Below are positions 29,541-37,881 of a DNA stretch of 64,000 nt, piece by piece; within the stretch, counting starts at the first letter, position 1; every line of letters starts with the position of its first letter. Below the pieces are notes generated by a model. That model made no database searches. It had not been told where the DNA came from and saw only the letters and a list, made by a program, of their open reading frames with translations. The position numbers were made by a program, and so were the translations under genes. The stretch covers positions 62,001-126,000 of the forward strand of contig CAIJOB010000042.1 in NCBI GenBank assembly GCA_903822175.1, read 5' to 3'. The stretch comes from an uncultured Alphaproteobacteria bacterium. GTDB lineage: Bacteria > Pseudomonadota > Alphaproteobacteria > Caulobacterales > Caulobacteraceae.

Positions 29541-30293
29541 TCACCGCCCAAACGCGTGCAGCCTGGCGCCTTCGCTGCGGAGCCAGGCGCGGTGGGCCTT
29601 CGGCTCGCCGACCAGGGCGCGGACGTGGGCCCAGAAGCGCGGGCCGTGGTTCAGCTCCAGCAGGTGGGCGCATTCGTGGGCGGCCACATAGTCGGCGACC
29701 TCGAAGGGGGCCAGCGCCAGGCGCCACGAATAGCGGATCGACGCCGCCCCGCCGCGCACGCCCGGCCGGCATGATCCCCAGCGGCCCTTGGCGTCGGCGA
29801 CGGTGACCGTGGGCGCGGCCACGCCCAGCATGGCGGCATACACGTCGGTGCGCTCGCCGAGCACTGCCTTGGCCCGCTTCTTCAACATCAGGATCACGGC
29901 GCGGGAATAGCCTTCGCCTTCCCCCATCGCGGTGATGCGGGCCGGCTCGCCGTCGACAGCGGGCAGCCATTTGGCGCGGCCTGTTCCAGCCTCCAGCCGC
30001 ACCGGCTCGCCGAACACCTGCAGCGTCAGGCCGGGGTAGACCGGCGTCGCGTCGGGCAGTTCGGCCATCCGCTCGGCGATCCAGCCCGCACGCTCGCGGG
30101 CGAAGGCGGCGGCTTCCGGCAGGCGGCGGGGCGAGGGCGCGGTGGCGACGATCTCGCGCCGGGTGCGGTCGAGGCGCAGGGACACGCGGCGCGCGCGGCG
30201 GTTCACCTTCAGGGTGACGGCGGTCCCGGCGACTTCCAGCCGGTCACCGTCCGCAAGGGCCCGACCACCCAAAGCACGGCCGAAGAGACTCAT
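29541..30293 (-). CDS. YgjP-type (SprT-like) metal-dependent hydrolase
   Basis: This 250-residue protein has an N-terminal beta-rich region (VTLKVNRRARRVSLRLDRT) and a C-terminal zincin domain with HECAHLLELNHGPRFW: HExxH gives two ligands and the later His the third. WGSCRPGVR before it is also diagnostic of the YgjP/DUF45 family. These are predicted cytosolic metalloproteases with poorly known substrates. It converges on the PBP1A gene with a palindromic element between. Confidence 0.9.
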   Translation of the reverse strand: MSLFGRALGGRALADGDRLEVAGTAVTLKVNRRARRVSLRLDRTRREIVATAPSPRRLPEAAAFARERAGWIAERMAELPDATPVYPGLTLQVFGEPVRLEAGTGRAKWLPAVDGEPARITAMGEGEGYSRAVILMLKKRAKAVLGERTDVYAAMLGVAAPTVTVADAKGRWGSCRPGVRGGAASIRYSWRLALAPFEVADYVAAHECAHLLELNHGPRFWAHVRALVGEPKAHRAWLRSEGARLHAFGR

Positions 30294-30333
30294 GCGCTCT
30301 AAGTAAGCGGCTTCGGCCTCGAACGGGAGGGGC

Positions 30334-31632
30334 CTAGGCGGCCTTGATGCGTTTGGGCCGAGCGGCGTTGGCCGGTTCGCGGGCCAGCGCCATTTCGGCG
30401 GTCCAGATCACGCTGCGCACGCGGGGATAGATCTCGTCGCGGAAGCGCGCGCCATTGAAGACGCCGTAGTGGCCGACCTTGGGCTGCACATAGTCCTGCT
30501 TAAAATCCGCCGGCAGGCCAGAGCAGAGATCGTGCGCCGCCTGGGTCTGGCCGATGCCGGAGATGTCGTCGTTCTCGCCCTCGACGGTGAGCAGGCTGAT
30601 GTCGGTGATAAGCTCCGGGCGCACCAAACGCCCGCGATGCTCCAGTTCGCCCTTGGGGAGCAGGTGGCGCTGGAAGACCACATCGACGGTCTGCAGGTAG
30701 AATTCCTCGGTCAGGTCCAGCACCGACAGATATTCGTCATAGAACGTCAGGTGCTGCTCGGCGCCGTCGCCATCGCCGTCCATCAGCTGGCGCAGGTAGC
30801 GCTGGTGCGCCTCTTCGTGCTTCGCGGCGTTCATCGACATGAAGCTGGCGAGCTGCACGAAGCCCGGATAGACGCGCCGGCCCATGCCGGGATGCGGCGG
30901 CGGGACGGTGTCGATCATCGTCGTCTGGAACCAGGTGAAGGGCCGTTCCTCAGCCAGCTTGTTGGTCACGGTCGGCGACAGGCGCGCATCGATCGGCGAG
31001 CCCATGAAGGTCATCGAGCCCGGACGGCACTCTTCCCCGTCCTCGGCCATCAGGGCCGCGGCGGCCAACACCGGCGGCCCCGGCTGGCAGACGGCGACCA
31101 CGTGCGGCCGGGGGCCCAGGACCCGCAGCATCTCGCGGATGTGGTCGATGTAGTCGTGGAAGTCGAAGCGGCCTTCCATCATCGGCACGTCGCGGGCGTT
31201 GGTCCACTCGGTGATGTAGACCTCGTGGTCCTGCAGGAAGGCCTCAACCGTGCCGCGCAGCAGCGTGGCGTAGTGGCCGCTGAGCGGGGCGGCGATCAGC
31301 ACCGCGGGCTCGCGGGTCCGGCGGCCGGCGCGGCGCATGTCGGCCATGTCGCGGGCGAAGTGAGTGAGTTTGCACCAGGGGCTCGACCAGACTTCCTCGA
31401 GCCGGACCCGCACGGGCTGGCCATCAATCTCGATGGTGTCGATGCCCCAATCGGGCTTGCCGTAGCGGCGCGTCAGGTTCGCGAACAGGTCGGCGTTGGC
31501 GTAGAGCCGGCGGCCGATATCGCTGTCGCGCGCCGGATTGAGCGGCGAGGACCAGAAGTCCCGGGTGATCCGCGCGGCCGCGCGCAGCGGCGTTGCAGCA
31601 TAGAAACTGGCTTCGTAGAGGGAGTAGAGCAT
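30334..31632 (-). CDS. phaZ: Intracellular polyhydroxyalkanoate depolymerase
   Basis: This 432-residue protein is a PhaZ1-type intracellular PHA depolymerase that mobilises stored polyhydroxybutyrate. It starts MLYSLYEASFYAATPLRAAA, and has the catalytic-cysteine box VVAVCQPGPPVLAA at Cys182, as in the Ralstonia-type enzyme that uses Cys instead of Ser, with AAPLSGHYATLLRGTV upstream and VGHYGVFNGARFRDEI near the C-terminus for the catalytic His. I use the ATG at 31632, with AAGGA upstream; a longer frame adds a basic tail with no support. No pha synthase is in view. Confidence 0.92.
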   Translation of the reverse strand: MLYSLYEASFYAATPLRAAARITRDFWSSPLNPARDSDIGRRLYANADLFANLTRRYGKPDWGIDTIEIDGQPVRVRLEEVWSSPWCKLTHFARDMADMRRAGRRTREPAVLIAAPLSGHYATLLRGTVEAFLQDHEVYITEWTNARDVPMMEGRFDFHDYIDHIREMLRVLGPRPHVVAVCQPGPPVLAAAALMAEDGEECRPGSMTFMGSPIDARLSPTVTNKLAEERPFTWFQTTMIDTVPPPHPGMGRRVYPGFVQLASFMSMNAAKHEEAHQRYLRQLMDGDGDGAEQHLTFYDEYLSVLDLTEEFYLQTVDVVFQRHLLPKGELEHRGRLVRPELITDISLLTVEGENDDISGIGQTQAAHDLCSGLPADFKQDYVQPKVGHYGVFNGARFRDEIYPRVRSVIWTAEMALAREPANAARPKRIKAA

Positions 31633-31726
31633 GCCCCATCCTTTTGTGCGCCGCAGCATAACACCCGAACGGTTAACCGGGTCCATACCCAACGTTCAGC
31701 TTTTCCCCAGGAAAGGCGGGCGACCC

Positions 31727-32344
31727 TTAGGCTGAGCAGGACTGCGCGTGCGGCCCCTGCTTCATGGCCGCGCGGATCTGGCCGGCCATCTGCTGCGGGT
31801 TTTCGCCATAGGGGATCACGCAGACGAAATCTCCCGTCGGGCCCATCAGATAGGTGATGGTCGAGTGGTTGACCTGGTAGTCCGGCCCATCGCCGGCCTT
31901 CTGGTAGAAGACCTTGTAGGCGTGGGCGACCTCGGCGACCTGGGCCGGCGTACCGGTAAGCCCCACGGTGCGGCGCGGGAAGGCTGAATTCGACAGGTAG
32001 CTTGCCAAGACTTTTGGTGTGTCGCGGCCGGGATCGACCGAGATGAACACGGTCTGGAAGTCGTCGGCCTTGGAGCCCAGCAGCTTTTCGGCCTGGCCGA
32101 GCGCCAGCAGCGTCGTGGGGCAGGCCTCCGGGCAATAGGTGAAGCCGAAGAACACCGCGTTCCACTTGCCCTTGAGGACCCTGGCGTCGGTGGGTGCGCC
32201 CTTCTGATCGACCAGGTGGAACGGTCCGCCGATGGCGGCGGTTTGCTCGTGGCCGCCGAGAATGCCGCGCTTGACGGCCAGGCCCGTGACCGCGGCGAAG
32301 GCGACGGCGAGGATGGCCAGGATGATCCACACGGTCCGGCTCAT
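31727..32344 (-). CDS. SCO1/SenC-family copper chaperone
   Basis: This 205-residue membrane-anchored protein (helix at residues 5-22) has the thioredoxin-like Sco fold with copper ligands C71-P-E-A-C75 (TYCPEAC) and H160 (QVNHSTITYLMGP). Sco proteins deliver copper to CuA of cytochrome oxidase and may sense redox. The start is the ATG at 32344, which begins the anchor. It is divergent from regB across 103 bases. The regB-regA-sco (prrB-prrA-prrC/senC) link is classical in Rhodobacter-type bacteria. Confidence 0.93.
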   Translation of the reverse strand: MSRTVWIILAILAVAFAAVTGLAVKRGILGGHEQTAAIGGPFHLVDQKGAPTDARVLKGKWNAVFFGFTYCPEACPTTLLALGQAEKLLGSKADDFQTVFISVDPGRDTPKVLASYLSNSAFPRRTVGLTGTPAQVAEVAHAYKVFYQKAGDGPDYQVNHSTITYLMGPTGDFVCVIPYGENPQQMAGQIRAAMKQGPHAQSCSA

Positions 32345-32447
32345 GAGAGGGTCCTGCTGTCCTTCCAGGCGCCGGCCGTCGCGGCTTGAAGCCAAAATGT
32401 TCATTGGGGCTCGTCACGGCGGCCCAGGCGCGCGATCCTGAGCCGGC

Positions 32448-33896
32448 ATGGCCAGACCGAGGACGCACTCCGCGCCGCCGATCCAGCCCGGTCTCGATAG
32501 GGCCGGCGCAACGCCTATGCAAGGCGGCGGCGGGAGCCGAGCCGCAACCCCCAGCGAGCTTGCCAAGGATGGGATCGGCCTGGGCTCCGACCAGGGCGAC
32601 GACTGGTCGGAAGGCGCGGTCCACCGCGGGCGCCTGCGGGTCCGCACGCTGGTCACCCTGCGTTGGCTGGTGGTGGTCGGCGAGACTGTGCTGCTGCTGG
32701 TGGCTGCCGGCATGGGCTTTTCCCTGCCGTTCTTCCTCTGCTTCGCGGTGGTGGGCGCCGGGATCTGGGTGAACCTGCTGACCGGCGTCGCCTCGCCGGG
32801 CCAGCGGGTGTTCGGCGACCGCGAGGCGGGCGCGCAGCTCGGCGTCGACATCCTGCAGATCAGCACGCTGATCTTCCTGACCGGCGGCTCGTCGAACCCC
32901 TTCGTGCTGCTGCTGATCGCACCGGTGACGCTGGCGGCGGCCACGCTCCCGCTGCGCCCCGTCCTGACGCTGGCGGCCATGGCCTCGGTGATCTCCGCGG
33001 TCCTGGCGATCGTCTCCCTGCCGCTGCCCCAGGCTCCGGGCATGGAGGTGATCATTCCGATAAGCTTCCGGGTCGGCGCGGCCCTGGCCAATATCGCCGG
33101 CATCGCGCTCACCGCCGGCTATGTGCGCCAGGCGGCGGTGGAATCGGCGCGCATGGCCTTGGCGCTCGACGTGACCCAGGCGGTGCTGGCCCGCGAGCAG
33201 CGGCTATCGGCGCTCGGCGCGCTCGCCGCCGCCGCCGCCCACGAGCTCGGCACCCCGCTCGCCACCATCTCCATCGTCGCCAAGGAACTGGGCCGCGAGG
33301 CGCCGACGCCGGCGGTCAAGGAGGACGCTGACCTCCTGGTCTCCCAGGCCGAGCGGTGCCGCGAGATTCTCCGCCGCCTGACCGAGACCCCGGACGCGGC
33401 GGCCGACGTGGTGCATGAGCGCCTGTCGCTGCGCCAGCTGGTGCAGGAGGTGATTGAGCCGCACGCCGGCGTGAAGGGCGTCCGCGTCGAAGCCATCGTC
33501 ACTGGGGCCAAGGGCATGAAGACCCCCGACATCCGCCGGATGCCCGAGATCACCCACGCTTTCACCTCCTTCGTGGAGAACGCGGTGGATTTCGCCAAAT
33601 CGGAAATCCTGGTCTCCGCCCGCTTCGACGCCGAGACCATCTCCATGGAGGTGCGCGACGACGGGCCGGGCTTCTCCGCCGAGGTGCTGTCCAAGCTGGG
33701 CGAGCCCTATGTGACCACCCGCCCAGGCGCCGAAGGCTCCCGCACCGGCCACATCGGCATGGGTCTGGGCTTCTTCATCGCCAAGACGCTCTTGGAACGA
33801 ACAGGCGCCCTTGTGACGTTTCAGAACGGCAAGCCGCACGGTGCTGTGGTGTCGGCCCGCTGGCCACGTCTCAAGATCGAGGCGGGCGCCATGTAG
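32448..33896 (+). CDS. regB: Redox-sensing histidine kinase RegB/PrrB/ActS
   Basis: This 482-residue kinase has a Gly/Pro-rich N-tail, six membrane helices (about 68-228), a dimerisation domain and an ATPase domain. Diagnostic features are the quinone-site motif GGSSNPF at 146-152, the phospho-acceptor His265 in AAAAHELGTPLATIS, and Cys304 in QAERCREIL, 39 residues later, matching the redox-active cysteine spacing of Rhodobacter RegB (His225/Cys265). Nucleotide motifs DDGPGF and GMGLGFFIAKTLLERTGA follow. It should sense quinone-pool or thiol redox state and phosphorylate RegA. Confidence 0.95.
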   Translation: MARPRTHSAPPIQPGLDRAGATPMQGGGGSRAATPSELAKDGIGLGSDQGDDWSEGAVHRGRLRVRTLVTLRWLVVVGETVLLLVAAGMGFSLPFFLCFAVVGAGIWVNLLTGVASPGQRVFGDREAGAQLGVDILQISTLIFLTGGSSNPFVLLLIAPVTLAAATLPLRPVLTLAAMASVISAVLAIVSLPLPQAPGMEVIIPISFRVGAALANIAGIALTAGYVRQAAVESARMALALDVTQAVLAREQRLSALGALAAAAAHELGTPLATISIVAKELGREAPTPAVKEDADLLVSQAERCREILRRLTETPDAAADVVHERLSLRQLVQEVIEPHAGVKGVRVEAIVTGAKGMKTPDIRRMPEITHAFTSFVENAVDFAKSEILVSARFDAETISMEVRDDGPGFSAEVLSKLGEPYVTTRPGAEGSRTGHIGMGLGFFIAKTLLERTGALVTFQNGKPHGAVVSARWPRLKIEAGAM

Positions 33897-33923
33897 TCGC
33901 CTGATACGAGTTCCAGCTTGCCC

Positions 33924-33960
33924 TGACGTGAAGACCTGCGACAGGATGCCGCACACGTCA
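33924..33960. promoter_or_regulatory. Candidate RegA-type box upstream of regA
   Basis: GCGACAGGATGCCGC (33938-33952) matches 9 of 11 defined positions of the RegR/RegA box GNGRCRTTNNGNCGC; the two T positions read G. It is framed by TGACGTG (33924-33930) and CACGTCA (33954-33960), a symmetric pair. Its place 37 bases before the regA start suggests autoregulation, which is inference. Confidence 0.45.
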
Positions 33961-33996
33961 GAGCCTCGCGAGCCCACTTGGTAAGGGATTTCCCGC

Positions 33997-34554
33997 ATGA
34001 CCGACCTCTCCGCCGACATCGCCGCCCTCTCCGACAAGAGCCTGCTGGTGCTCGACGACGACGCGCCCCTGCGCACACGGTTGGGCCGGGCGCTGGAACA
34101 GCGGGGCTTCGAGCCCACCCTGGTCGGCTCGGTCTCTGAGGCGCTGGCCGCTGTCCGCAGCCACGCGCCCGCCTTCGCGGTGCTGGACATGCGCCTGGAG
34201 GACGGCACGGGCCTGAAGGTGGTGGAGGCGGTGCGCGACGCGCGGCCCGACGCCAAGATCATCATGCTGACCGGCTATGGGAACATCGCCACCGCCGTGC
34301 AGGCGGTGAAGGCCGGCGCCGTGGACTATCTCTCCAAGCCCGCCGACGCCGACGACGTGGCCCGGGCGTTGCTCGCGCGCACCGGCGACTCCCCGCCGCC
34401 GCCGGAGAACCCGATGAGCGCCGACCGGGTTCGCTGGGAACACATCCAGCGCATCTACGAGCTCTGCAACCACAATGTCGCGGAGACCGCGCGCCGGCTG
34501 AACATGCACCGGCGAACCCTGCAGCGGATCCTCGCCAAGCGCGCGCCGCGCTAG
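33997..34554 (+). CDS. regA: Response regulator RegA/PrrA/ActR
   Basis: This 185-residue regulator has a receiver domain (acidic pocket DDD20-22, phospho-acceptor Asp64 in VLDMRLEDG, Lys in SKPADADD), a Pro linker (SPPPPEN) and a C-terminal Fis-type helix-turn-helix: NVAETARRLNMHRRTLQRIL. This layout is the hallmark of RegA/PrrA. It is 100 bases downstream of regB and controls respiration, redox and often carbon or nitrogen fixation genes in relatives. Targets nearby may include sco and terminal-oxidase genes. Confidence 0.95.
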   Translation: MTDLSADIAALSDKSLLVLDDDAPLRTRLGRALEQRGFEPTLVGSVSEALAAVRSHAPAFAVLDMRLEDGTGLKVVEAVRDARPDAKIIMLTGYGNIATAVQAVKAGAVDYLSKPADADDVARALLARTGDSPPPPENPMSADRVRWEHIQRIYELCNHNVAETARRLNMHRRTLQRILAKRAPR

Positions 34555-34575
34555 GCCGCGTCTTCGGGGGAAGTC

Positions 34576-34917
34576 GTGGCGACCTGGGACGACATCCGCG
34601 CTGTCGCGCTAAGTCTGCCCGGTGCGTGGGAGAACAGCTGGTACGACCAGCCCTGCTTCCAGGTCGGCAAGAAGGGTTTCGTGCAGAGCAGCCAGGGCCG
34701 CTGCATCATGAAGCTCGAAAAGCACCATCAGGAACTGCTGTTCGAGGCGCGCCCCGACGTCTTCACCCCGATGATCGCCGGCGCCCTGCGCTGGAGCTTC
34801 GTCGACATCGAAGCCCTGGAGACCGACGAAATCAGCGACCTGGTCCGCGAGGCCTGGCGCCAGATCGTCCCCAAGAAGATCAGCCGCGCCTACGACGGAG
34901 CCCAGGGCTCGGCCTAG
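34576..34917 (+). CDS. MmcQ/YjbR-family protein
   Basis: This 113-residue protein is of the MmcQ/YjbR type, with the opening TWDDIRAVALSLPGAWENSW, a CIMKLEKHHQELLFEARPDVF centre (in part) and a C-terminal EISDLVREAWRQIVPKK. The fold is a double-wing/CyaY-like DNA-binding-type protein of unclear role. It starts at GTG 34576, 21 bases after regA, and overlaps the convergent MarR gene by 4 bases. Confidence 0.88.
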   Translation: MATWDDIRAVALSLPGAWENSWYDQPCFQVGKKGFVQSSQGRCIMKLEKHHQELLFEARPDVFTPMIAGALRWSFVDIEALETDEISDLVREAWRQIVPKKISRAYDGAQGSA

Positions 34918-35285
34918 GCGGCTCGGTCTGTCCGGGTCGCCTGGATGGTCACAGACTGGCGGATGATGCGGTCCAGCCGCTCGCAGACCTCGCGCCCCTG
35001 CGCCGACAGCTGGATCACGTGGCTGCGGCCGTCGCGCGGGTTGAGATAGGGCTCGACAAGGCCAAGCGCCGGGGCCTGCGACCAGTCGGACTCCGGCGGC
35101 CCGAGCGCACGCAGGCTGCGCGACGCCGTCGACTGGGTGAGGCCGGAGACATCGGCCATCTCCTGCACCGTCAGCCCCTCGTTCTCGGCGGCGTAGAGGA
35201 AGGCGATCGCCTCGTTGACGCTGATCCGGGCGTCGAGCGCCTTCAGCAGATGCAGGGCCTGCAGGACGGAGTTGCGGCTGCGCAT
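34914..35285 (-). CDS. MarR-family regulator
   Basis: This 123-residue protein has a winged helix-turn-helix: ISVNEAIAFLYAAENEGLTVQEMADVSGLTQSTASRSLRALG (seen as consecutive pieces) at about 21-62, a wing with PYLNPRDGRSHVIQL, and a C-terminal dimerisation helix. It is divergent from the sensor kinase gene across 212 bases that hold an inverted repeat (35387-35404). It likely represses itself and perhaps the kinase pair. Ligand unknown. Confidence 0.88.
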   Translation of the reverse strand: MRSRNSVLQALHLLKALDARISVNEAIAFLYAAENEGLTVQEMADVSGLTQSTASRSLRALGPPESDWSQAPALGLVEPYLNPRDGRSHVIQLSAQGREVCERLDRIIRQSVTIQATRTDRAA

Positions 35286-35386
35286 GGGTGTCGGGCCTCC
35301 CTCGTGGAGCTTCGCCAGGGCAGCATCCGGTTAGGGGCGCGGTCGATCACGCCGTATTCGATGAAGGCTGCAACCGGCGAGGCCAA

Positions 35387-35404
35387 TTGCAGTCACTGCT
35401 GCAA
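35387..35404. promoter_or_regulatory. Candidate operator for the MarR regulator
   Basis: TTGCAG-TCACTG-CTGCAA is an inverted repeat in the divergent region between the MarR gene and the LytS-type kinase gene; an additional CTGCAA lies at 35368-35373. MarR proteins bind such short symmetric sites. Which promoter it controls is not clear. Confidence 0.4.
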
Positions 35405-35497
35405 ACGGGACCATTCGCACGACGAACAGCATCGCCTCGACCAGCGCCCTGCCCTAACCTCGCCTGCGACACGCAACGGCGCGGAGGCGCTTTTCCC

Positions 35498-36598
35498 TTG
35501 GAAAGCAGACCGCAGCCGGAAAGCCGGCCGCTGCTGGACCGCTATCTGGCCGCCAATCTGATCCTGTGGCTGGTGACCTACGCGCTCACCTCAGTGCGCT
35601 CGCTGGGCATGGACACGCCCGTGCCGCGGCTGATGAACATGGGCGTGCGCCGCGCGGCGGTCTGCATTCTCTGCGTGGGCGTCTGCTACGGCGTCCAGCG
35701 GGCCTTGCTGGCGAGCCGGGGCTGGTCCTGGGGGCGACGCTTCCTGCTGGCGGCCGGCCTCGCCCTGGCGGGTGGGATCGTCTGGAGCGCGCTCAACTAC
35801 GCGGCCTTCTACGTCGTCGCGCCCTACGAGCCGATGAAGGACACCCCCTCCGAGCTCTTCTGGTCGCTGGGCTACAACCTCAGTGTGATGATCTGGTCGT
35901 TCTTCGCCTGGTGCGCCGTGGTGCTGGCGCTGAGCTACGACGAGGTGACCCGCGAGCAGAGCCTGCGGCTGCTGGAGGCCCAGGCGCTGGCCGCCGAGAG
36001 CCAGAACCAGATGCTGCGCTATCAGATCAACCCGCACTTCCTGTTCAACACCCTGAACGCGCTCTCCTCGCTGATCCTCCAGAAGGACGTGGAGCGGGCG
36101 GAACGGATGGTGCTGTCGCTGTCCAACTTCCTGCGCGCCTCCCTGGAAAAGGCGCCGGGCGACAAGATCACGCTCGCCGACGAACTCACCGCCCAGCACC
36201 AGTATCTGGCCATCGAGCAGGAGCGGTTCGGCGACCGTCTGCGGCTCTCCGAGGTCACCCCGCCGGAGCTGCGCGACGCCCTGGTCCCCGGCCTGATCCT
36301 CCAGCCGCTGATCGAGAACGCGGTGAAGTACGGCGTCGCGCGCACCACGCGGCCGGTGACCATCGAGATCTGCGCCGAGGAACGCAGCGGGCCCGGCGGC
36401 GTGGCGATGCTGGCGGTGACCGTGCAGGACGACGCCGTCCCCGACATCGGTAGCGCGCCTGAGACGCTGGGCGTCGGCCTGACCAACGTCCGCCGTCGCC
36501 TTGAAGTGCTCTACGGCGAGGCCGGCGTGCTGACCTGCGGGCCCCGGCCCGGCGGCGGCTTCGCCGCGACGGTCGAGCTGCCGCTGGAGCGGCGCTGA
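35498..36598 (+). CDS. LytS/YehU-type sensor histidine kinase
   Basis: This 366-residue kinase has four membrane helices (about 18-32, 50-68, 80-107, 125-147), a short coiled coil and a His_kinase domain of the LytS type: phospho-acceptor H180 in RYQINPHFLFNTLNAL, then an ATPase region with ENAVKYGV and GVGLTNVRRRLEVLYG. It starts at TTG 35498, with GGAGG 10 bases upstream; earlier starts lack support. It is paired with the LytTR regulator that follows after 3 bases. Stimulus unknown. Confidence 0.88.
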   Translation: MESRPQPESRPLLDRYLAANLILWLVTYALTSVRSLGMDTPVPRLMNMGVRRAAVCILCVGVCYGVQRALLASRGWSWGRRFLLAAGLALAGGIVWSALNYAAFYVVAPYEPMKDTPSELFWSLGYNLSVMIWSFFAWCAVVLALSYDEVTREQSLRLLEAQALAAESQNQMLRYQINPHFLFNTLNALSSLILQKDVERAERMVLSLSNFLRASLEKAPGDKITLADELTAQHQYLAIEQERFGDRLRLSEVTPPELRDALVPGLILQPLIENAVKYGVARTTRPVTIEICAEERSGPGGVAMLAVTVQDDAVPDIGSAPETLGVGLTNVRRRLEVLYGEAGVLTCGPRPGGGFAATVELPLERR

Positions 36599-36601
36599 GC
36601 C

Positions 36602-37384
36602 ATGCTGCGCGTGCTGATCGTCGACGACGAACCTCTGGCGCGGCGCCGCCTGGAGATTCTGCTGCGCGAGGAGCCGGACGTGGAGCTGGTGGGCGCCGCC
36701 GCCGACGGGATCGCGGCGCGCAAGCTGATCGCCGAGCGTGGCCCCGACGTGGTGCTGCTGGACATCAAGATGCCGGGGCTGACGGGGCTGGAGGTGCTGG
36801 ATGCGCTCGGACCGGACGCGCCGATCGTCATCTTCGTCACCGCCTTCGACCGTTTCGCGCTCGACGCCTTCGACCGCGCCGCCTTCGACTATCTCCTCAA
36901 GCCCGTGGAACCGGCGCGCCTCGCCGCCTCGCTCAGCCGCGCCCGCGAGAGCCTGGCCGAGCGCGCCGCCGCGATGCGGGTCGGCGAGCTGGAAGAGATC
37001 CTGCGTAATCTGCGCAGCGGCCCATCGCCGACGCTTGCGGCCGGCGAGTTCGACCGCGAGATCTGGATCCAGGAACGCGGCGGCCGGACCAGCGTGCCGG
37101 TGGCGGCCATCGACTGGGTGGCGGCCGAGCGCGACTATGTGCGGATCCACACCCATGCCCGGAGCTTCCTGATCCGCCAGTCGATCGGCGCGCTCGCCGA
37201 GCGGCTGGACCCGGCGGTCTTCGTCCGCATCCACCGCTCCAGCCTGGTGCGGCGCGACCGCATCGTGCGCATCCGCCACGCCGGCGGCCGAGGCGCGGTG
37301 ATCCTCACCACCGGCGCCGAAATCGCCGTCTCCCGCCGCCACATGGGCGCGCTGAAGGCGATGACCACCAATCCTGCGCGCTAG
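36602..37384 (+). CDS. LytTR-family response regulator
   Basis: This 260-residue protein has an N-terminal receiver (DDE8-10; Asp54 in VLLDIKMPG; Lys in LLKPVEPAR) and a C-terminal LytTR DNA-binding domain (about 150-258) with the signature IDWVAAERDYVRIHTHARS and FVRIHRSSLVRRDRIVRI. It pairs with the preceding LytS-type kinase. The targets are unknown; no own binding-site pair could be confirmed by eye. It converges on mmcB with a 4-base overlap. Confidence 0.93.
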   Translation: MLRVLIVDDEPLARRRLEILLREEPDVELVGAAADGIAARKLIAERGPDVVLLDIKMPGLTGLEVLDALGPDAPIVIFVTAFDRFALDAFDRAAFDYLLKPVEPARLAASLSRARESLAERAAAMRVGELEEILRNLRSGPSPTLAAGEFDREIWIQERGGRTSVPVAAIDWVAAERDYVRIHTHARSFLIRQSIGALAERLDPAVFVRIHRSSLVRRDRIVRIRHAGGRGAVILTTGAEIAVSRRHMGALKAMTTNPAR

Positions 37385-37842
37385 GCGTCGAGCGCGACGG
37401 CCTGGACGCCCGCCGCGCGTAGGGCCGCGAGCCGTCCGAAGGCCAGGGTCAGCGCCTTGCGCCGCGCGCCGGCCAGCGGCGCCGCCGGCGCCTCGCGCAG
37501 CACCGCGCCGCCGAAGCCATCGGCGACGATCAGACCGGGCTCCTGCGGCAGCAGCTCGCGCGGAAACTCCGGCGCCACGGCGAAGGCGAAGGCGTCGCAG
37601 TAGGGCTGGTACTCGTGCCACTTCTGGTCGGTGCGGAAGTCTTCCAGGCTCGACTTCACCTCGACGATGAAAATCTCGCCGCGCCGCCCCAGCGCCATCA
37701 GGTCGGCGCGCCGACCGTTCGGCAGGGTGACCTCCGCCAGCGGCGCATAGCCCAGCGCCGTCAACAGCCGACCCGCGCCGCGGGTGACGGCGGCGGTGGT
37801 CTCGGGCCGCGAGACGGTGATGAGGGTGACGCTGGTCTCCAC
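37381..37842 (-). CDS. mmcB: MmcB-family DNA repair protein
   Basis: This 153-residue PD-(D/E)XK-type protein belongs to the MmcB family (DUF1052), shown in Caulobacter to be SOS-induced and needed for mitomycin C resistance. Motifs include GRRADLMALGRRGEIFIVEVKSS (in part), with D47 and the ExK-like EVKSS, and FRTDQKWHEYQPYCDAF. A LexA-type box sits 12-26 bases upstream of the start. It overlaps the convergent regulator gene by 4 bases. Confidence 0.93.
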   Translation of the reverse strand: METSVTLITVSRPETTAAVTRGAGRLLTALGYAPLAEVTLPNGRRADLMALGRRGEIFIVEVKSSLEDFRTDQKWHEYQPYCDAFAFAVAPEFPRELLPQEPGLIVADGFGGAVLREAPAAPLAGARRKALTLAFGRLAALRAAGVQAVALDA

Positions 37843-37853
37843 CGGTCCAGATT

Positions 37854-37868
37854 GTTCCGGCTTCGTTC
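37854..37868. promoter_or_regulatory. SOS (LexA) box of mmcB
   Basis: GTTC-CGGCTTC-GTTC is an exact match to the alphaproteobacterial LexA consensus GTTC-N7-GTTC. It ends 26 bases before the mmcB start codon, where LexA would block initiation. This fits the known SOS control of mmcB. Confidence 0.85.
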
Positions 37869-37881
37869 CGAACGCAAGGCC

